64,000 nt of DNA from Chloroflexota bacterium (GTDB lineage: Bacteria > Chloroflexota > Dehalococcoidia > Lucifugimonadales > Lucifugimonadaceae), in assembly GCA_002717385.1 (NCBI GenBank), contig PBDR01000030.1:1-64000 (forward strand). Reading direction: 5' to 3'. The notes under the pieces are model-generated. The model was not told the DNA's origin. It ran no database searches and saw nothing but the letters and a program-made list of their open reading frames with translations. Below, one piece after another: positions 20,229-29,892 of the stretch; the stretch's first letter is position 1; each line of letters begins with the position of its first letter. A program made the position numbers and the translations under genes.

Positions 20229-20879
20229 ATGAAATTTCCAAATGCAATAGTTTTTGATTTCGATGGGGTTATCCTTGAATCGACCGAAATTAAAACCCAA
20301 GCTTTTGTAGATATCTTTTCGGACGAAACAGATCACCTTGATTCAATCATTAGACATCATTTAGAGAACATGGGAATTTCTCGACATGAAAAATTTCGTT
20401 ATATCTATAAAAACATTCTTAAGAGGGAATTAACACAAGATCATTCTGAAAAACTTGCTCAAATGTTTGCACTATCTGTATGGAAAAATATATTGGATTG
20501 CCCAGAAGTTCCAGGAATAATAGATTTTCTTAAGATGCATTCTAAAAATTGTTTGTTTTTTATTGCCTCTGGAACCCCTGAAGAGGAACTAAAAGAGGTT
20601 GTTAAACAAAGACGCTTAGATAATTATTTTGTTGGAGTATATGGATCTCCAAGATTAAAACCAGAAATAATTCACGATATTGTACAAAAATGGAATTTAA
20701 AAATAAATGAAATGCTTTTTATTGGTGATGCTCTAACTGATCTTAATGCAGCAAGAGAATGCAACATATCATTCGTAGGAAGAATAGCTCCCACTGGAAA
20801 CAATTTTACGAATGAAGATGTAATAACTATAGATGATTTTCGTGAACTTCCCAGTTTTCTTAACAGTTCTGCATCTTGA
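20229..20879 (+). CDS. HAD-superfamily hydrolase (phosphoglycolate phosphatase-like)
   Basis: IVFDFDGVILEST; FIASGTPEEEL; MLFIGDALTDLNAA. Confidence 0.88.
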   Translation: MKFPNAIVFDFDGVILESTEIKTQAFVDIFSDETDHLDSIIRHHLENMGISRHEKFRYIYKNILKRELTQDHSEKLAQMFALSVWKNILDCPEVPGIIDFLKMHSKNCLFFIASGTPEEELKEVVKQRRLDNYFVGVYGSPRLKPEIIHDIVQKWNLKINEMLFIGDALTDLNAARECNISFVGRIAPTGNNFTNEDVITIDDFRELPSFLNSSAS

Positions 20880-20955
20880 AACCTAATATAGCTAATGCTA
20901 AGCTTGTCTAATATTCGTTTAAAGTTAAAACCATAACTCATTGTGAGGTGAACCA

Positions 20956-21249
20956 ATGCAAAAAATCCGAGTGCTTTCTTTCGACCAATCAGACTTTGTG
21001 CATTCTGATGAAACAGTCGAATTAGACCATATTTCATCTCGAACAAAATACACTCTTTTAGTAAAGGATCTAAACAATAATTCCAATGGACCCGGTACAA
21101 CTGGAATAATGATTCCTTTGGATAATCTGCAAGATATTGATATCGGAAATGGTTATTTATCTCTCATTCTATCCAATGATTCAGAGTCACAACAATCATC
21201 AGTTATCCTTAATCTCTCTGAATACATAGAACAGTATAAAAACAAATAA
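20956..21249 (+). CDS. Hypothetical 97-aa protein at the left edge of the glycan locus
   Basis: gaggtgaaccaATG start context; no family recognised. Confidence 0.5.
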   Translation: MQKIRVLSFDQSDFVHSDETVELDHISSRTKYTLLVKDLNNNSNGPGTTGIMIPLDNLQDIDIGNGYLSLILSNDSESQQSSVILNLSEYIEQYKNK

Positions 21250-21284
21250 CAAATTACCATCATTTGAAACTGAGGAGTAAAAAG

Positions 21285-22412
21285 ATGTCATCCAATATAA
21301 ATGTTCCACCGGTACGAGTCGTTTTTGATGAGGACGACAGAAAAAATATTCTAAGTGAAATTGACGCAGTCCTTCAAAGTGGAATGGTAGCTGCAAGCAC
21401 AAAAGTTAAGGAATTTGAGGAATTTTGGGCCGAATATTGTGGTTCGAAACATGCCATAGCTTGTTCTAATGGTGGAGCTGCTCTTGAAGTACTGATGAAA
21501 GCAATGGATATCAAAGGCAAGGATGTATTGGTTCCGACAAATACATTTGTCGCTACCGTAAACGCAGTTATTTTTGCTGGAGGCAATCCAATATTCCTTG
21601 ATCTCGATCCAAACACAATGTGTGTCACATTGGAAGAAATAAAAAATAAAAAAACTGAATCAACTGTTGGAGTGCTTCCGGTTCATATAGGAGGAATTAT
21701 TTCCCCCGAAATGGAAAATATTTCATCCTGGTGCAAAGAAAACAACTTGTGGCTTATAGAGGATGCTGCCCATGCTCACGGATCAGAATTTAATGGAAAA
21801 CGTGCAGGTCAATTTGGACTTGCAGCAGCATATTCGTTTTTTGCAACAAAGGTAATTACTGCAGCTGAAGGGGGAATGATCGTATGTGATGACGATGGTC
21901 TTGCAGAAGCATGCAGAGGTTTAAGAGATTATGGTAAACGATCTCAATGGGAAACGGTTCATACATATTTGAGCTCTAATTATAGAATGAACGAAGTTAC
22001 TGCAGTAATCGGTCATTATCAAGCAAAAAAATTAGATTCATTTCTGCAAGATAGAGACACTGTGGCTGACGAATACAAAAAACACTTGTCTGGCAAAATC
22101 GATCTTATAATGCCATCAGGACGATCAAGCTGGTACAAATTTATGGCTCTTCCTGAAATAGGAATTAGTCAAGACGATATTAGAACAAAATTAAAAGCGC
22201 GCAGTATAAGTCTAGCCGGAGGTGTTTACGATATTCCTGTGCACCTACAACCTGTATTTCAAGAAATGGGATCAGTCCCATCTTTACCGTTATCCGAGGA
22301 TATATGCCCAAGACATATTTGCCTCCCAATATGGGTTGGAATGAGCAACGAACAGGTTGAGCATGTCATATCAAGTCTCATCGAAGTTCTAGAAGAATTA
22401 AAAACAGGTTAA
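21285..22412 (+). CDS. DegT/DnrJ/EryC1/StrS-family PLP aminotransferase (listed ORF starts 21264)
   Basis: GSKHAIACSNGGAALEVLMKAM; LIEDAAHAHGSEFNGKRAGQFGLAAAYSFFATKVITAAEGGMI; AGGAG 8 nt before ATG 21285. Confidence 0.9.
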   Translation: MSSNINVPPVRVVFDEDDRKNILSEIDAVLQSGMVAASTKVKEFEEFWAEYCGSKHAIACSNGGAALEVLMKAMDIKGKDVLVPTNTFVATVNAVIFAGGNPIFLDLDPNTMCVTLEEIKNKKTESTVGVLPVHIGGIISPEMENISSWCKENNLWLIEDAAHAHGSEFNGKRAGQFGLAAAYSFFATKVITAAEGGMIVCDDDGLAEACRGLRDYGKRSQWETVHTYLSSNYRMNEVTAVIGHYQAKKLDSFLQDRDTVADEYKKHLSGKIDLIMPSGRSSWYKFMALPEIGISQDDIRTKLKARSISLAGGVYDIPVHLQPVFQEMGSVPSLPLSEDICPRHICLPIWVGMSNEQVEHVISSLIEVLEELKTG

Positions 22413-22419
22413 AACTTAA

Positions 22420-23238
22420 ATGTCAAATAAAACAATAGTAATAGCTGAAGCTGGTGAAAACCACTGTGGAAACATACAACTTGCATATGATTTAATTGAC
22501 ATGTCGGCTCGGGCAGGATGTGACTATGTTAAATTTCAACTCTATGATGCTGCAAAAGCATCCTCCTCTGATCCAGAAAAAGAATGGTTCAAGAAGGTAG
22601 AAGTTTCTGATGCAATGTGGAACGATTTAATCGATTACTCAAAAAAAGCTGGCATCCTACCATTAGCAACACCATGGGATAAGGAAAAAGCTGAAGTTAT
22701 TCTCAAATCCGGTGCAACAGCCATTAAAATTGCCTCATTTCATATTGTTGACCTTGAATTGTTACAATTCGTAAATGCTAATTTCAATAGAGTATTTTTA
22801 TCAACAGGAATGTCCTCGATTAATGAAATTGAAAGAGCTGTTGAAGCTTTAAAAGATGTCAAAGAACTATTCGTGCTTCATTGCGTATCTGAGTATCCTC
22901 TTCCACCTGAAAACGTGAATTTAAATATCATTTCAACATTACAGAATAAATTTCCAAATGTATCTGGTATAGGGTATTCAGACCATACCATCGGGATATT
23001 TGCTCCAGTTTTGGCAGTTTCTATGGGAGCTAAAGTAATCGAAAAACATATTACTACTGATAAAAATTTAGAAGGAACTGACCATATTTTATCTGCAGAT
23101 GGAACCGAATTACCAGAAATGGTACGTCAAATACGATTGGCTGAAACCATGCTCGGTACAAACGAAAAACAACTCACAGCTTCTGAAAAAGAAAATCAGG
23201 AGTTTCTCCGAGAGCGTTTTCATAATGTGCCTACCTAG
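22420..23238 (+). CDS. NeuB-family nonulosonic acid synthase, short form without SAF domain
   Basis: IVIAEAGENHCGNIQLAYDLID; DYVKFQLYD; ATPWD; IKIASFHIVDLELL; LSTGMSS; LHCVSEYP; GYSDHTIG; IEKHIT. Confidence 0.85.
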   Translation: MSNKTIVIAEAGENHCGNIQLAYDLIDMSARAGCDYVKFQLYDAAKASSSDPEKEWFKKVEVSDAMWNDLIDYSKKAGILPLATPWDKEKAEVILKSGATAIKIASFHIVDLELLQFVNANFNRVFLSTGMSSINEIERAVEALKDVKELFVLHCVSEYPLPPENVNLNIISTLQNKFPNVSGIGYSDHTIGIFAPVLAVSMGAKVIEKHITTDKNLEGTDHILSADGTELPEMVRQIRLAETMLGTNEKQLTASEKENQEFLRERFHNVPT

Positions 23239-23269
23239 TAAAGAAATCAAAGAGTTTTGCAAGTGAGAA

Positions 23270-23983
23270 ATGATTAGTGTAATTATATGCACATACAATT
23301 ATGGACATTACTTGGATAGATGTTTACCAAGCATAATTAATCAATCCATCAACAACGATAATTTCGAAATTATCGTTGTTGATGATGGTTCTGAAGATAA
23401 TACAAGAAAAGTACTTCAGAATTATACAAGCCAAATAAAAATCTTAACTCATCAAAAAAATTTTGGATTAGGAATATCGAGTAATACTGGTATCCTCAAT
23501 TCTTCAGGAGAATATTTTATTAGAGTTGATGCTGACGATGAACTCCTACCTGGTGCTCTTCAAAATTTATCATTGTCACTCAATGATAATTCTATGGCTG
23601 CATTAGCATATGGTGATAGAATTAATTGTGATACTGAGGGAATAACTAAAAAGTTTAAGCATACACATGAAATGAATATTTACGATATAATTGCTCCTGG
23701 GGTTATGTTCCGCACAGCAAGAGTCATTGAAGTTGGACTATACAACAATGTCTACTGGGAAGAACATGATTTGATGGTACGACTATTGAAATATTGGCCA
23801 GCAATTTATCTTCCAGAAAATGTATATAAATACTATATTCATGGAAATAATATGACTTCAAACCCTGTTGCAAGAATTGAGGGCTGGAAAGCTTTAATTA
23901 ATTCTTGGGGAATCGCAGAACTAAGAAAATGGGGACATGAGGACGAAATGGAATCAGTCTATAAACAAATGATGATGGAGTAG
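23270..23983 (+). CDS. Family 2 glycosyltransferase
   Basis: MISVIICTYNYGHYLDRCLPSIINQS...FEIIVVDDGSEDNT; RVDADDELLPGAL. Confidence 0.92.
   Translation: MISVIICTYNYGHYLDRCLPSIINQSINNDNFEIIVVDDGSEDNTRKVLQNYTSQIKILTHQKNFGLGISSNTGILNSSGEYFIRVDADDELLPGALQNLSLSLNDNSMAALAYGDRINCDTEGITKKFKHTHEMNIYDIIAPGVMFRTARVIEVGLYNNVYWEEHDLMVRLLKYWPAIYLPENVYKYYIHGNNMTSNPVARIEGWKALINSWGIAELRKWGHEDEMESVYKQMMME
23347..23384. repeat. 38-bp perfect palindrome inside a glycosyltransferase CDS
   Basis: catcaacaacgataatttcgaaattatcgttgttgatg is its own reverse complement. Confidence 0.95.
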
Positions 23984-23991
23984 TGAAATAT

Positions 23992-24942
23992 ATGAACATA
24001 ACGGTAACAGGTGGAAGTGGATTCATAGGTAGTCATGTAATTGACGCACTTAGAAATGAAGGGCATTCGGTAACCAATATAGATATGGTTGATAGAGGAA
24101 ATGCTGACACCTTTGAAAAAGCAGACATTAGAGATGTTGATCAAATAACTGAGGTGCTTACAAGAAACAAAATTGAAGCAGTTTTTAATCTTGCTGCTGT
24201 TGCAAATGCTAGGCAAGCATTGGACGATCCTATTACTGCAGTAGACATGAATATCAAGGGGGCAGCTGTTGTTCTTGAAGCAGCTAGGCGTGCAAGTGTA
24301 CAACGAGTTGTAATGGCAAGTACTGTATGGTATTTCAACGCTGTTGATCGAAGTATTCCTGAAAACCATACGGGGCCTAAAATACTTGATGAAACCTCTC
24401 AGATATTACCTGAAGGGGGCGGACACATTTATACAACATCGAAAATTGCTGCTGAGCTTTTGTGTCATGATTTTCAAAAACTATATGGACAAGAATTCAC
24501 AATTCTCCGTTTTGGAATACCTTATGGGCCTAGAATGTGGCCGGGATTAGCTCTTCGTGCGTTTATGGATAACGTGTTTTCTGATAAGCCCATACAAATA
24601 TTCGGGGACGGGAGTGCTTTAAGACGCTTTGTCTATGTTGAAGACATAGCCAAAGCACATTGTTTAGCATTATCAGATGCTGCAATTAATCAAACATATA
24701 ACCTTGAAGGTGAACGAGACGTCACAATAAAAGAACTTGCGGAAACAGTTACCAAACATGCAGGAAAAGGAACGATTGAGTATGTCATCGATGCCTCAAG
24801 ACGTGGTGAGCTTGTGATGGATAGTATTGAGATTTCGAACGCTAAAGCTGAACGTGATTTAGGTTGGAAACCAGAAACACAGCTTGACGAAGGGGTAAGA
24901 AGGGCCGTGAACTGGTATCAAAGTGAAGTGCTTAAACAATAA
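23992..24942 (+). CDS. NAD-dependent epimerase/dehydratase (extended SDR); listed ORF starts 23983
   Basis: MNITVTGGSGFIGSHVIDAL; YTTSKIAAELL; LRFGIPYGPRMWPG. Confidence 0.9.
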   Translation: MNITVTGGSGFIGSHVIDALRNEGHSVTNIDMVDRGNADTFEKADIRDVDQITEVLTRNKIEAVFNLAAVANARQALDDPITAVDMNIKGAAVVLEAARRASVQRVVMASTVWYFNAVDRSIPENHTGPKILDETSQILPEGGGHIYTTSKIAAELLCHDFQKLYGQEFTILRFGIPYGPRMWPGLALRAFMDNVFSDKPIQIFGDGSALRRFVYVEDIAKAHCLALSDAAINQTYNLEGERDVTIKELAETVTKHAGKGTIEYVIDASRRGELVMDSIEISNAKAERDLGWKPETQLDEGVRRAVNWYQSEVLKQ

Positions 24943-24969
24943 TTTTTCTTTAACCAAAACAGAGGTCGC

Positions 24970-25899
24970 ATGGTGAAAGCCTTGGTTACAGGTGGTGCAG
25001 GATTCATTGGATCCAACGTAGTTGAATTATTAATTCAGGATGGTTGGGATGTTAATGTACTCGACAATCTGTCCACAGGAAACAAAGAATTGCTTCCACA
25101 ATCCGTTAATTTGATCATTGGTGACATCCGTGACAAAGAAGCTGTCCGTATAGCAGCAAAAGACTGTAGTGTAGTCTTCCATCTTGCAGCATTTATAGTT
25201 GTAGCAGAAAGTCTTACAAAAATTACTGATTGTGTGGATATTAACGTATCCGGAACTGCAAATGTAATAGATGTTTCCGTTAAAGAAGGTATTAAACGAA
25301 TCATTTTTTCTAGTTCCTCAGCAGTTTACGCTGAAACAGCTGTATGTCCTTCACCAGAAACTGCATTATGTAAACCACAAAGTGTTTATGGACAAACTAA
25401 ACTTACAGGTGAGGAATTAATGACCCTTGCTTCTGTAGGATGTGGAATTGAAACCATATCATTGCGTTATTTCAATGTTTATGGTCCTGGCCAATCAGTT
25501 GTGGGTTCCTATCCTTCTGTCATTCCATCATTTATTAGTCGTGCACTCAATAATGAACCTCTTAGAATTTTTGGCGACGGTAATCAAACGAGAGATTTTG
25601 TTTTTGTTCAAGATGTTGCAAATGCAAATGTAAAAGCTGCTGTAGCAAATATGGGTTCTATTAAAACCACAACATGGAATATCGGTTGCGGAATTCCTAC
25701 TCCAATAATCGAACTTGCGAATTCAATAAATTCTATCTGTGGTCAAACTACTGATTCATTAACTTTTGAACCACCACTGCAAGGGGACATATATGAAAGT
25801 TGTGCTGATATACAACTTAGCAAGAAACAAATACCATGGAAGCCAACAATTTCTCTACAAGATGGATTACAGCTAACATATCATGGTTGGAAAGTATAA
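24970..25899 (+). CDS. NAD-dependent epimerase (GalE-like)
   Basis: ALVTGGAGFIGSNVVELLIQDG; SSSSAVYAE; YGQTKLTGEEL; LRYFNVYGPGQ. Confidence 0.9.
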   Translation: MVKALVTGGAGFIGSNVVELLIQDGWDVNVLDNLSTGNKELLPQSVNLIIGDIRDKEAVRIAAKDCSVVFHLAAFIVVAESLTKITDCVDINVSGTANVIDVSVKEGIKRIIFSSSSAVYAETAVCPSPETALCKPQSVYGQTKLTGEELMTLASVGCGIETISLRYFNVYGPGQSVVGSYPSVIPSFISRALNNEPLRIFGDGNQTRDFVFVQDVANANVKAAVANMGSIKTTTWNIGCGIPTPIIELANSINSICGQTTDSLTFEPPLQGDIYESCADIQLSKKQIPWKPTISLQDGLQLTYHGWKV

Positions 25900-25932
25900 T
25901 TTATATGTCATATAAACACTTCAGGAGGTTTT

Positions 25933-26946
25933 GTGGAAAATTCTATTAAAAGTGTATTGGTAATGGGTGGAGCAGGATATCTTGGATCCATGTTAACCGA
26001 ACAGTTGATTAAAGCAGGATTCAAAGTAACCATATTTGACTCCCTGTTATTTACTGATAACCACATTAAAGACCTGATAGAATCTGAACAGTGTGAACTT
26101 ATTCAGGGTGATATCAGAGATTCAAAATCAGTTGGCAAGGCCGTAAAAGAACACGACGCCGTCATACTGCTCTCGGCATTGGTGGGCGAAGGAGCCTGTG
26201 ACAGAGATCCGGACGATACAGTTTCAGTGAATATACTTGGGAGCCAAAATGTAATAGAGGCTTGCCGATATTATAAAACCAAACGATTTATCTTCGCTTC
26301 CACTGATTCCTGTTATGGAATCCAGACTGGAATATTAACCGAACTTAGTGGATTAAACCCAATTTCTCTTTATGCCGAATCAAAAACACTTATCGAACAA
26401 CGAATTTTTACTGCATTTCATGAAGACACTCAAAAAACTATGGGTGTAGCTCGTGAATCTTATCCATGGAATCCCACAATACTTCGCATGGGAACTTTAT
26501 ATGGACTTTCTAGAAGAATGCGTTTTGATCTCGTCGTTAATATATTAACTTGGCAAGCGGCTATGAGTGGCACAATTCCAATATATGGTGGAGACCAATG
26601 GCGACCATTGGTTCATGTACGCGATGCAGCTAAAGCATATTTGGCAGTATTGAATGCCCCTGATGAACTTGTATCAGGCCAAGTATTCAATGTTGGTTCA
26701 AATCCTCAAAATATTCAAATTAAGGATTTGGGAAAAATTATTGCTAAGGAATTTCCTGAAGCACAAACTGAATTCGTTCCCCAATCGCCTGACCTTAGAG
26801 ACTATCATGTGGATTTTTCAAAAATAAACAGTACACTTGGATGGGAAGCAGATTGGACTATAAGCAAAGGAATTAAAGAAATTAAAGAAAGTATACTGAG
26901 CGGTAAATTTGGTAAAGAAATCCTTCCAATTTACAGAAACAGTTGA
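25933..26946 (+). CDS. NAD-dependent epimerase/dehydratase
   Basis: VLVMGGAGYLGSMLTEQLIKAGF; LYAESKTLIEQ; LRMGTLYGLSRRMRFD. Confidence 0.9.
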   Translation: MENSIKSVLVMGGAGYLGSMLTEQLIKAGFKVTIFDSLLFTDNHIKDLIESEQCELIQGDIRDSKSVGKAVKEHDAVILLSALVGEGACDRDPDDTVSVNILGSQNVIEACRYYKTKRFIFASTDSCYGIQTGILTELSGLNPISLYAESKTLIEQRIFTAFHEDTQKTMGVARESYPWNPTILRMGTLYGLSRRMRFDLVVNILTWQAAMSGTIPIYGGDQWRPLVHVRDAAKAYLAVLNAPDELVSGQVFNVGSNPQNIQIKDLGKIIAKEFPEAQTEFVPQSPDLRDYHVDFSKINSTLGWEADWTISKGIKEIKESILSGKFGKEILPIYRNS

Positions 26947-28154
26947 AAATTGAACCAATGGAAGAAACACAACCGATAAATGGAATTCCAACTCGAGCAA
27001 ATTTTCTTCCTTTCTCGCCACCACTTTTAGGTGAAGAAGAAGAAAAGGAAATTATTGACACTTTACGCTCAGGATGGATAACAACTGGACCTAAAACACA
27101 ACAATTTGAAAAGGATTTAGGAGCCTATCTAGGCGTCCCAAATGTTTTGACTGTAAGTTCATGCACTGCAGCATTACATTTATCAATGGTCACACTCAAT
27201 ATTGGCCCTGGTGATGAAGTAATAACTACTCCATATACATTTTCATCAACTGCTCATGTTGTACTCTACGTTGGAGCAAAACCAGTATTTGCTGATATAA
27301 GCCCCGATACATTCAATATCAACCCCAACAATATTGAATCACTTATAACTGATAAAACCAAAGCAATCATAACAATGGATTATGGTGGTCATCCATGTGA
27401 TATTGACCCAATATTGGAAATTGCAAAAAAACACAATCTAAAAGTTGTTGTGGACGCAGCTCATTCAATTGGATCTAAATACAAGAATGAAAAGGTTGGC
27501 AACAAAGGCGATATTGTTTGCTTTAGCTTTTACGCTACAAAAAACCTTGCTACAGGTGAAGGGGGAGCAATGGTCTCGATGGACCCTGAATTGATATCTC
27601 AAGCAAGAATAATGGCAATGTATGGAATAAGTGATGCAAGGCAAATCTGGCAACGATATACTCCAAAAGGATCTTGGTATTACGATGTTCCATTCTTAGG
27701 TTACAAGTATAATTTTACTGACATTCAAGCATCTTTGGGTATTCATCAATTACGAAAATTAGACTATTTCAACCAACGACGAAGAGAAAACGCACAGGTG
27801 TATTATGAAATCTTAGAGAAATGTTCAAATGTTCGCCTGCCTATTGAACGAGCAGATGTATATTCAAATTTCCACCTATTTCCGATTCTGCTAAATCTAG
27901 AATCCCTTTCTATTGATCGAGGAGAATTTATAGACTATCTTCGAGCAGAAAATGTAGGAGTAAGTGTTCTTTGGCCACCATTACCAAATCATACACTTTA
28001 TAGAGAATTGGGATTCAATCTAGAAAATTACCCAGAATCTGAGTACGTTTTCCAACGCATTATCAATGTTCCTGTTTCACCTGCAGCAAGTGTTGATGAT
28101 ATACGTGATGCAGCAACAGCTATTCTCAAAATTTGTAACCACTTTTCCAAATAA
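26943..28154 (+). CDS. DegT/DnrJ/EryC1/StrS-family aminotransferase (possible ATG start at 26958)
   Basis: FSPPLLGEEEEKEIIDTLRSGWITTGPKTQQFE; VVVDAAHSIGSKYKNEKVGNKGDIVCFSFYATKNLATGEGG. Confidence 0.92.
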   Translation: MKIEPMEETQPINGIPTRANFLPFSPPLLGEEEEKEIIDTLRSGWITTGPKTQQFEKDLGAYLGVPNVLTVSSCTAALHLSMVTLNIGPGDEVITTPYTFSSTAHVVLYVGAKPVFADISPDTFNINPNNIESLITDKTKAIITMDYGGHPCDIDPILEIAKKHNLKVVVDAAHSIGSKYKNEKVGNKGDIVCFSFYATKNLATGEGGAMVSMDPELISQARIMAMYGISDARQIWQRYTPKGSWYYDVPFLGYKYNFTDIQASLGIHQLRKLDYFNQRRRENAQVYYEILEKCSNVRLPIERADVYSNFHLFPILLNLESLSIDRGEFIDYLRAENVGVSVLWPPLPNHTLYRELGFNLENYPESEYVFQRIINVPVSPAASVDDIRDAATAILKICNHFSK

Positions 28155-28159
28155 TTCAA

Positions 28160-28912
28160 ATGAAACAACAAAAAGTAATATCTACAATTGAAGCAAGAAT
28201 GGCATCAACTCGCCTACCTGGGAAATCAATGGCATTAATCGTTGGTAAGCCAGCACTTGAATTATTAATAGAAAGATTGCAAAGGGCAAAAGAAGTAGAA
28301 CAAATAATAGTGGCAACTACAATACAACCTGAGGACGATGTAATAGAAGAATTATGTCATCAATTGAACATATCATGTTATCGAGGAAGTTCGGATGATG
28401 TACTTGACCGACTTGTCAGAGCAGCCGAATCGATTAATGGCGACATTATTGCTCAGATTACAGGTGATTGTATTATTACATGTCCAGAAATTACTGATCT
28501 TGCCATACAAACCTTTAAAACTGTAAACTGCGACTATCTTTCAAACTTAATGACCCAAACATATCCACAAGGGGTTGATATTCGAGTATTTAGATTCAAA
28601 GACGTGAAAGAAATTGCTGACTCTCTTGCTATAAACGACCAACCATGCAGAGAACATCCATACCTATATTTTGAAGAACATCCTGAAAAATATGAAATCT
28701 ATCAACTCTTAGCATCTCCCAAGCATTTTCGACCTGAATGGCGACTGGATTTAGACTATGAAAAGGACTTACAATTACTTAGAAAAGTATTCGAAGACAT
28801 TTATCCCAATAATCCACATTTCAATTTGGAGAATTTAATAGAATATCTTGATAATAACCCTGAATTGCAATCAATTAATTCAGGAATGATACGAAAACCG
28901 CTTCGACCATAA
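28160..28912 (+). CDS. SpsF-like cytidylyltransferase family protein
   Basis: VISTIEARMASTRLPGKSMALIVGKPALELLIERLQRAKEVEQIIVATT; CYRGSSDDVLDR. Confidence 0.85.
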   Translation: MKQQKVISTIEARMASTRLPGKSMALIVGKPALELLIERLQRAKEVEQIIVATTIQPEDDVIEELCHQLNISCYRGSSDDVLDRLVRAAESINGDIIAQITGDCIITCPEITDLAIQTFKTVNCDYLSNLMTQTYPQGVDIRVFRFKDVKEIADSLAINDQPCREHPYLYFEEHPEKYEIYQLLASPKHFRPEWRLDLDYEKDLQLLRKVFEDIYPNNPHFNLENLIEYLDNNPELQSINSGMIRKPLRP

Positions 28913-28938
28913 TCATACTTAATAGGGAAGGATAAAAA

Positions 28939-29883
28939 ATGTTAGCAGTTGTAACTGGAGGTTCTGGATTTATAGGTTCACATGTCGTAGATAAACTTCG
29001 GGATCGGGGAATACGTGTAAGAATTTTTGATATGTCTAAACCTCGAAATCGAGATGACGTAGAATATTATCAGGGAAGTTTACTTGATATCGACGCAATA
29101 CAAATGGCATTTTCAGGAGCAGATGCAGTATTCCATTTGGCAGCTATTGCAGATGTAAACGAAGTATTTGAATCCCCTTTAAGGTCTGAAGCAATAAACG
29201 CAAGAGGCACTATCAACGTCCTTGAAGCTGCAAGATGGGCAAAAGTTAAAAGAGTAATATATGGCAGCACTATATGGGTATACAGCGAGGTTGCAGACAG
29301 TGAGGTTGACGAGGATACCCCACTGGGAAGTCCAACACACTTGTATACTTCTACTAAGTTAGTCGGAGAATATTATTGCAAAGCTTATAGTGAACTATAT
29401 GGGCTCGAGACAACTGTTCTCAGATATGGAATACCATATGGTCCACGTAGTAGACCTGCAGGAGTCATACCAATTTTTGTAAGAAGAGCACTTGAAAAAC
29501 AACCGATTACAATTCAGGGTGATGGATTACAGTTTCGAAAATTTATCTATGTAGAAGATGTAGCAGAAGGAAATGCCTTAGCATTAAAGCCTCAAGCAGC
29601 AAATAAAACATATAACCTCGAGGGAAATGAAAAAGTCTCGATTAAAGAATTAGCAGAAATTGTAAAGAGAATTATTGGTGACGTTGATATTCAATATACT
29701 GAAGGACGTCCTGGGGATTTCGAAGGAAAAGAAATTTCTAATCTCCGTGCAGCAACAGATTTAGATTGGCATCCAAAGGTTGGAGTAGAAGAAGGCATCC
29801 GGCGATACATCGAATGGTATAAACAATCAGAAGAAGCAAAAAAAAATCTTTGGACTACCGTAGACAAATCAATATTGGAGTGA
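28939..29883 (+). CDS. NAD-dependent epimerase/dehydratase
   Basis: LAVVTGGSGFIGSHVVDKLRDRG; YTSTKLVGEYYCKAYSELYG; LRYGIPYGPRSRP. Confidence 0.9.
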   Translation: MLAVVTGGSGFIGSHVVDKLRDRGIRVRIFDMSKPRNRDDVEYYQGSLLDIDAIQMAFSGADAVFHLAAIADVNEVFESPLRSEAINARGTINVLEAARWAKVKRVIYGSTIWVYSEVADSEVDEDTPLGSPTHLYTSTKLVGEYYCKAYSELYGLETTVLRYGIPYGPRSRPAGVIPIFVRRALEKQPITIQGDGLQFRKFIYVEDVAEGNALALKPQAANKTYNLEGNEKVSIKELAEIVKRIIGDVDIQYTEGRPGDFEGKEISNLRAATDLDWHPKVGVEEGIRRYIEWYKQSEEAKKNLWTTVDKSILE

Positions 29884-29892
29884 TGTATTAAT

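Noticed and set aside
23959-24369. 136-aa minus ORF
   Set aside because: Antisense to a clear epimerase gene; low-complexity Cys/Ser-rich translation
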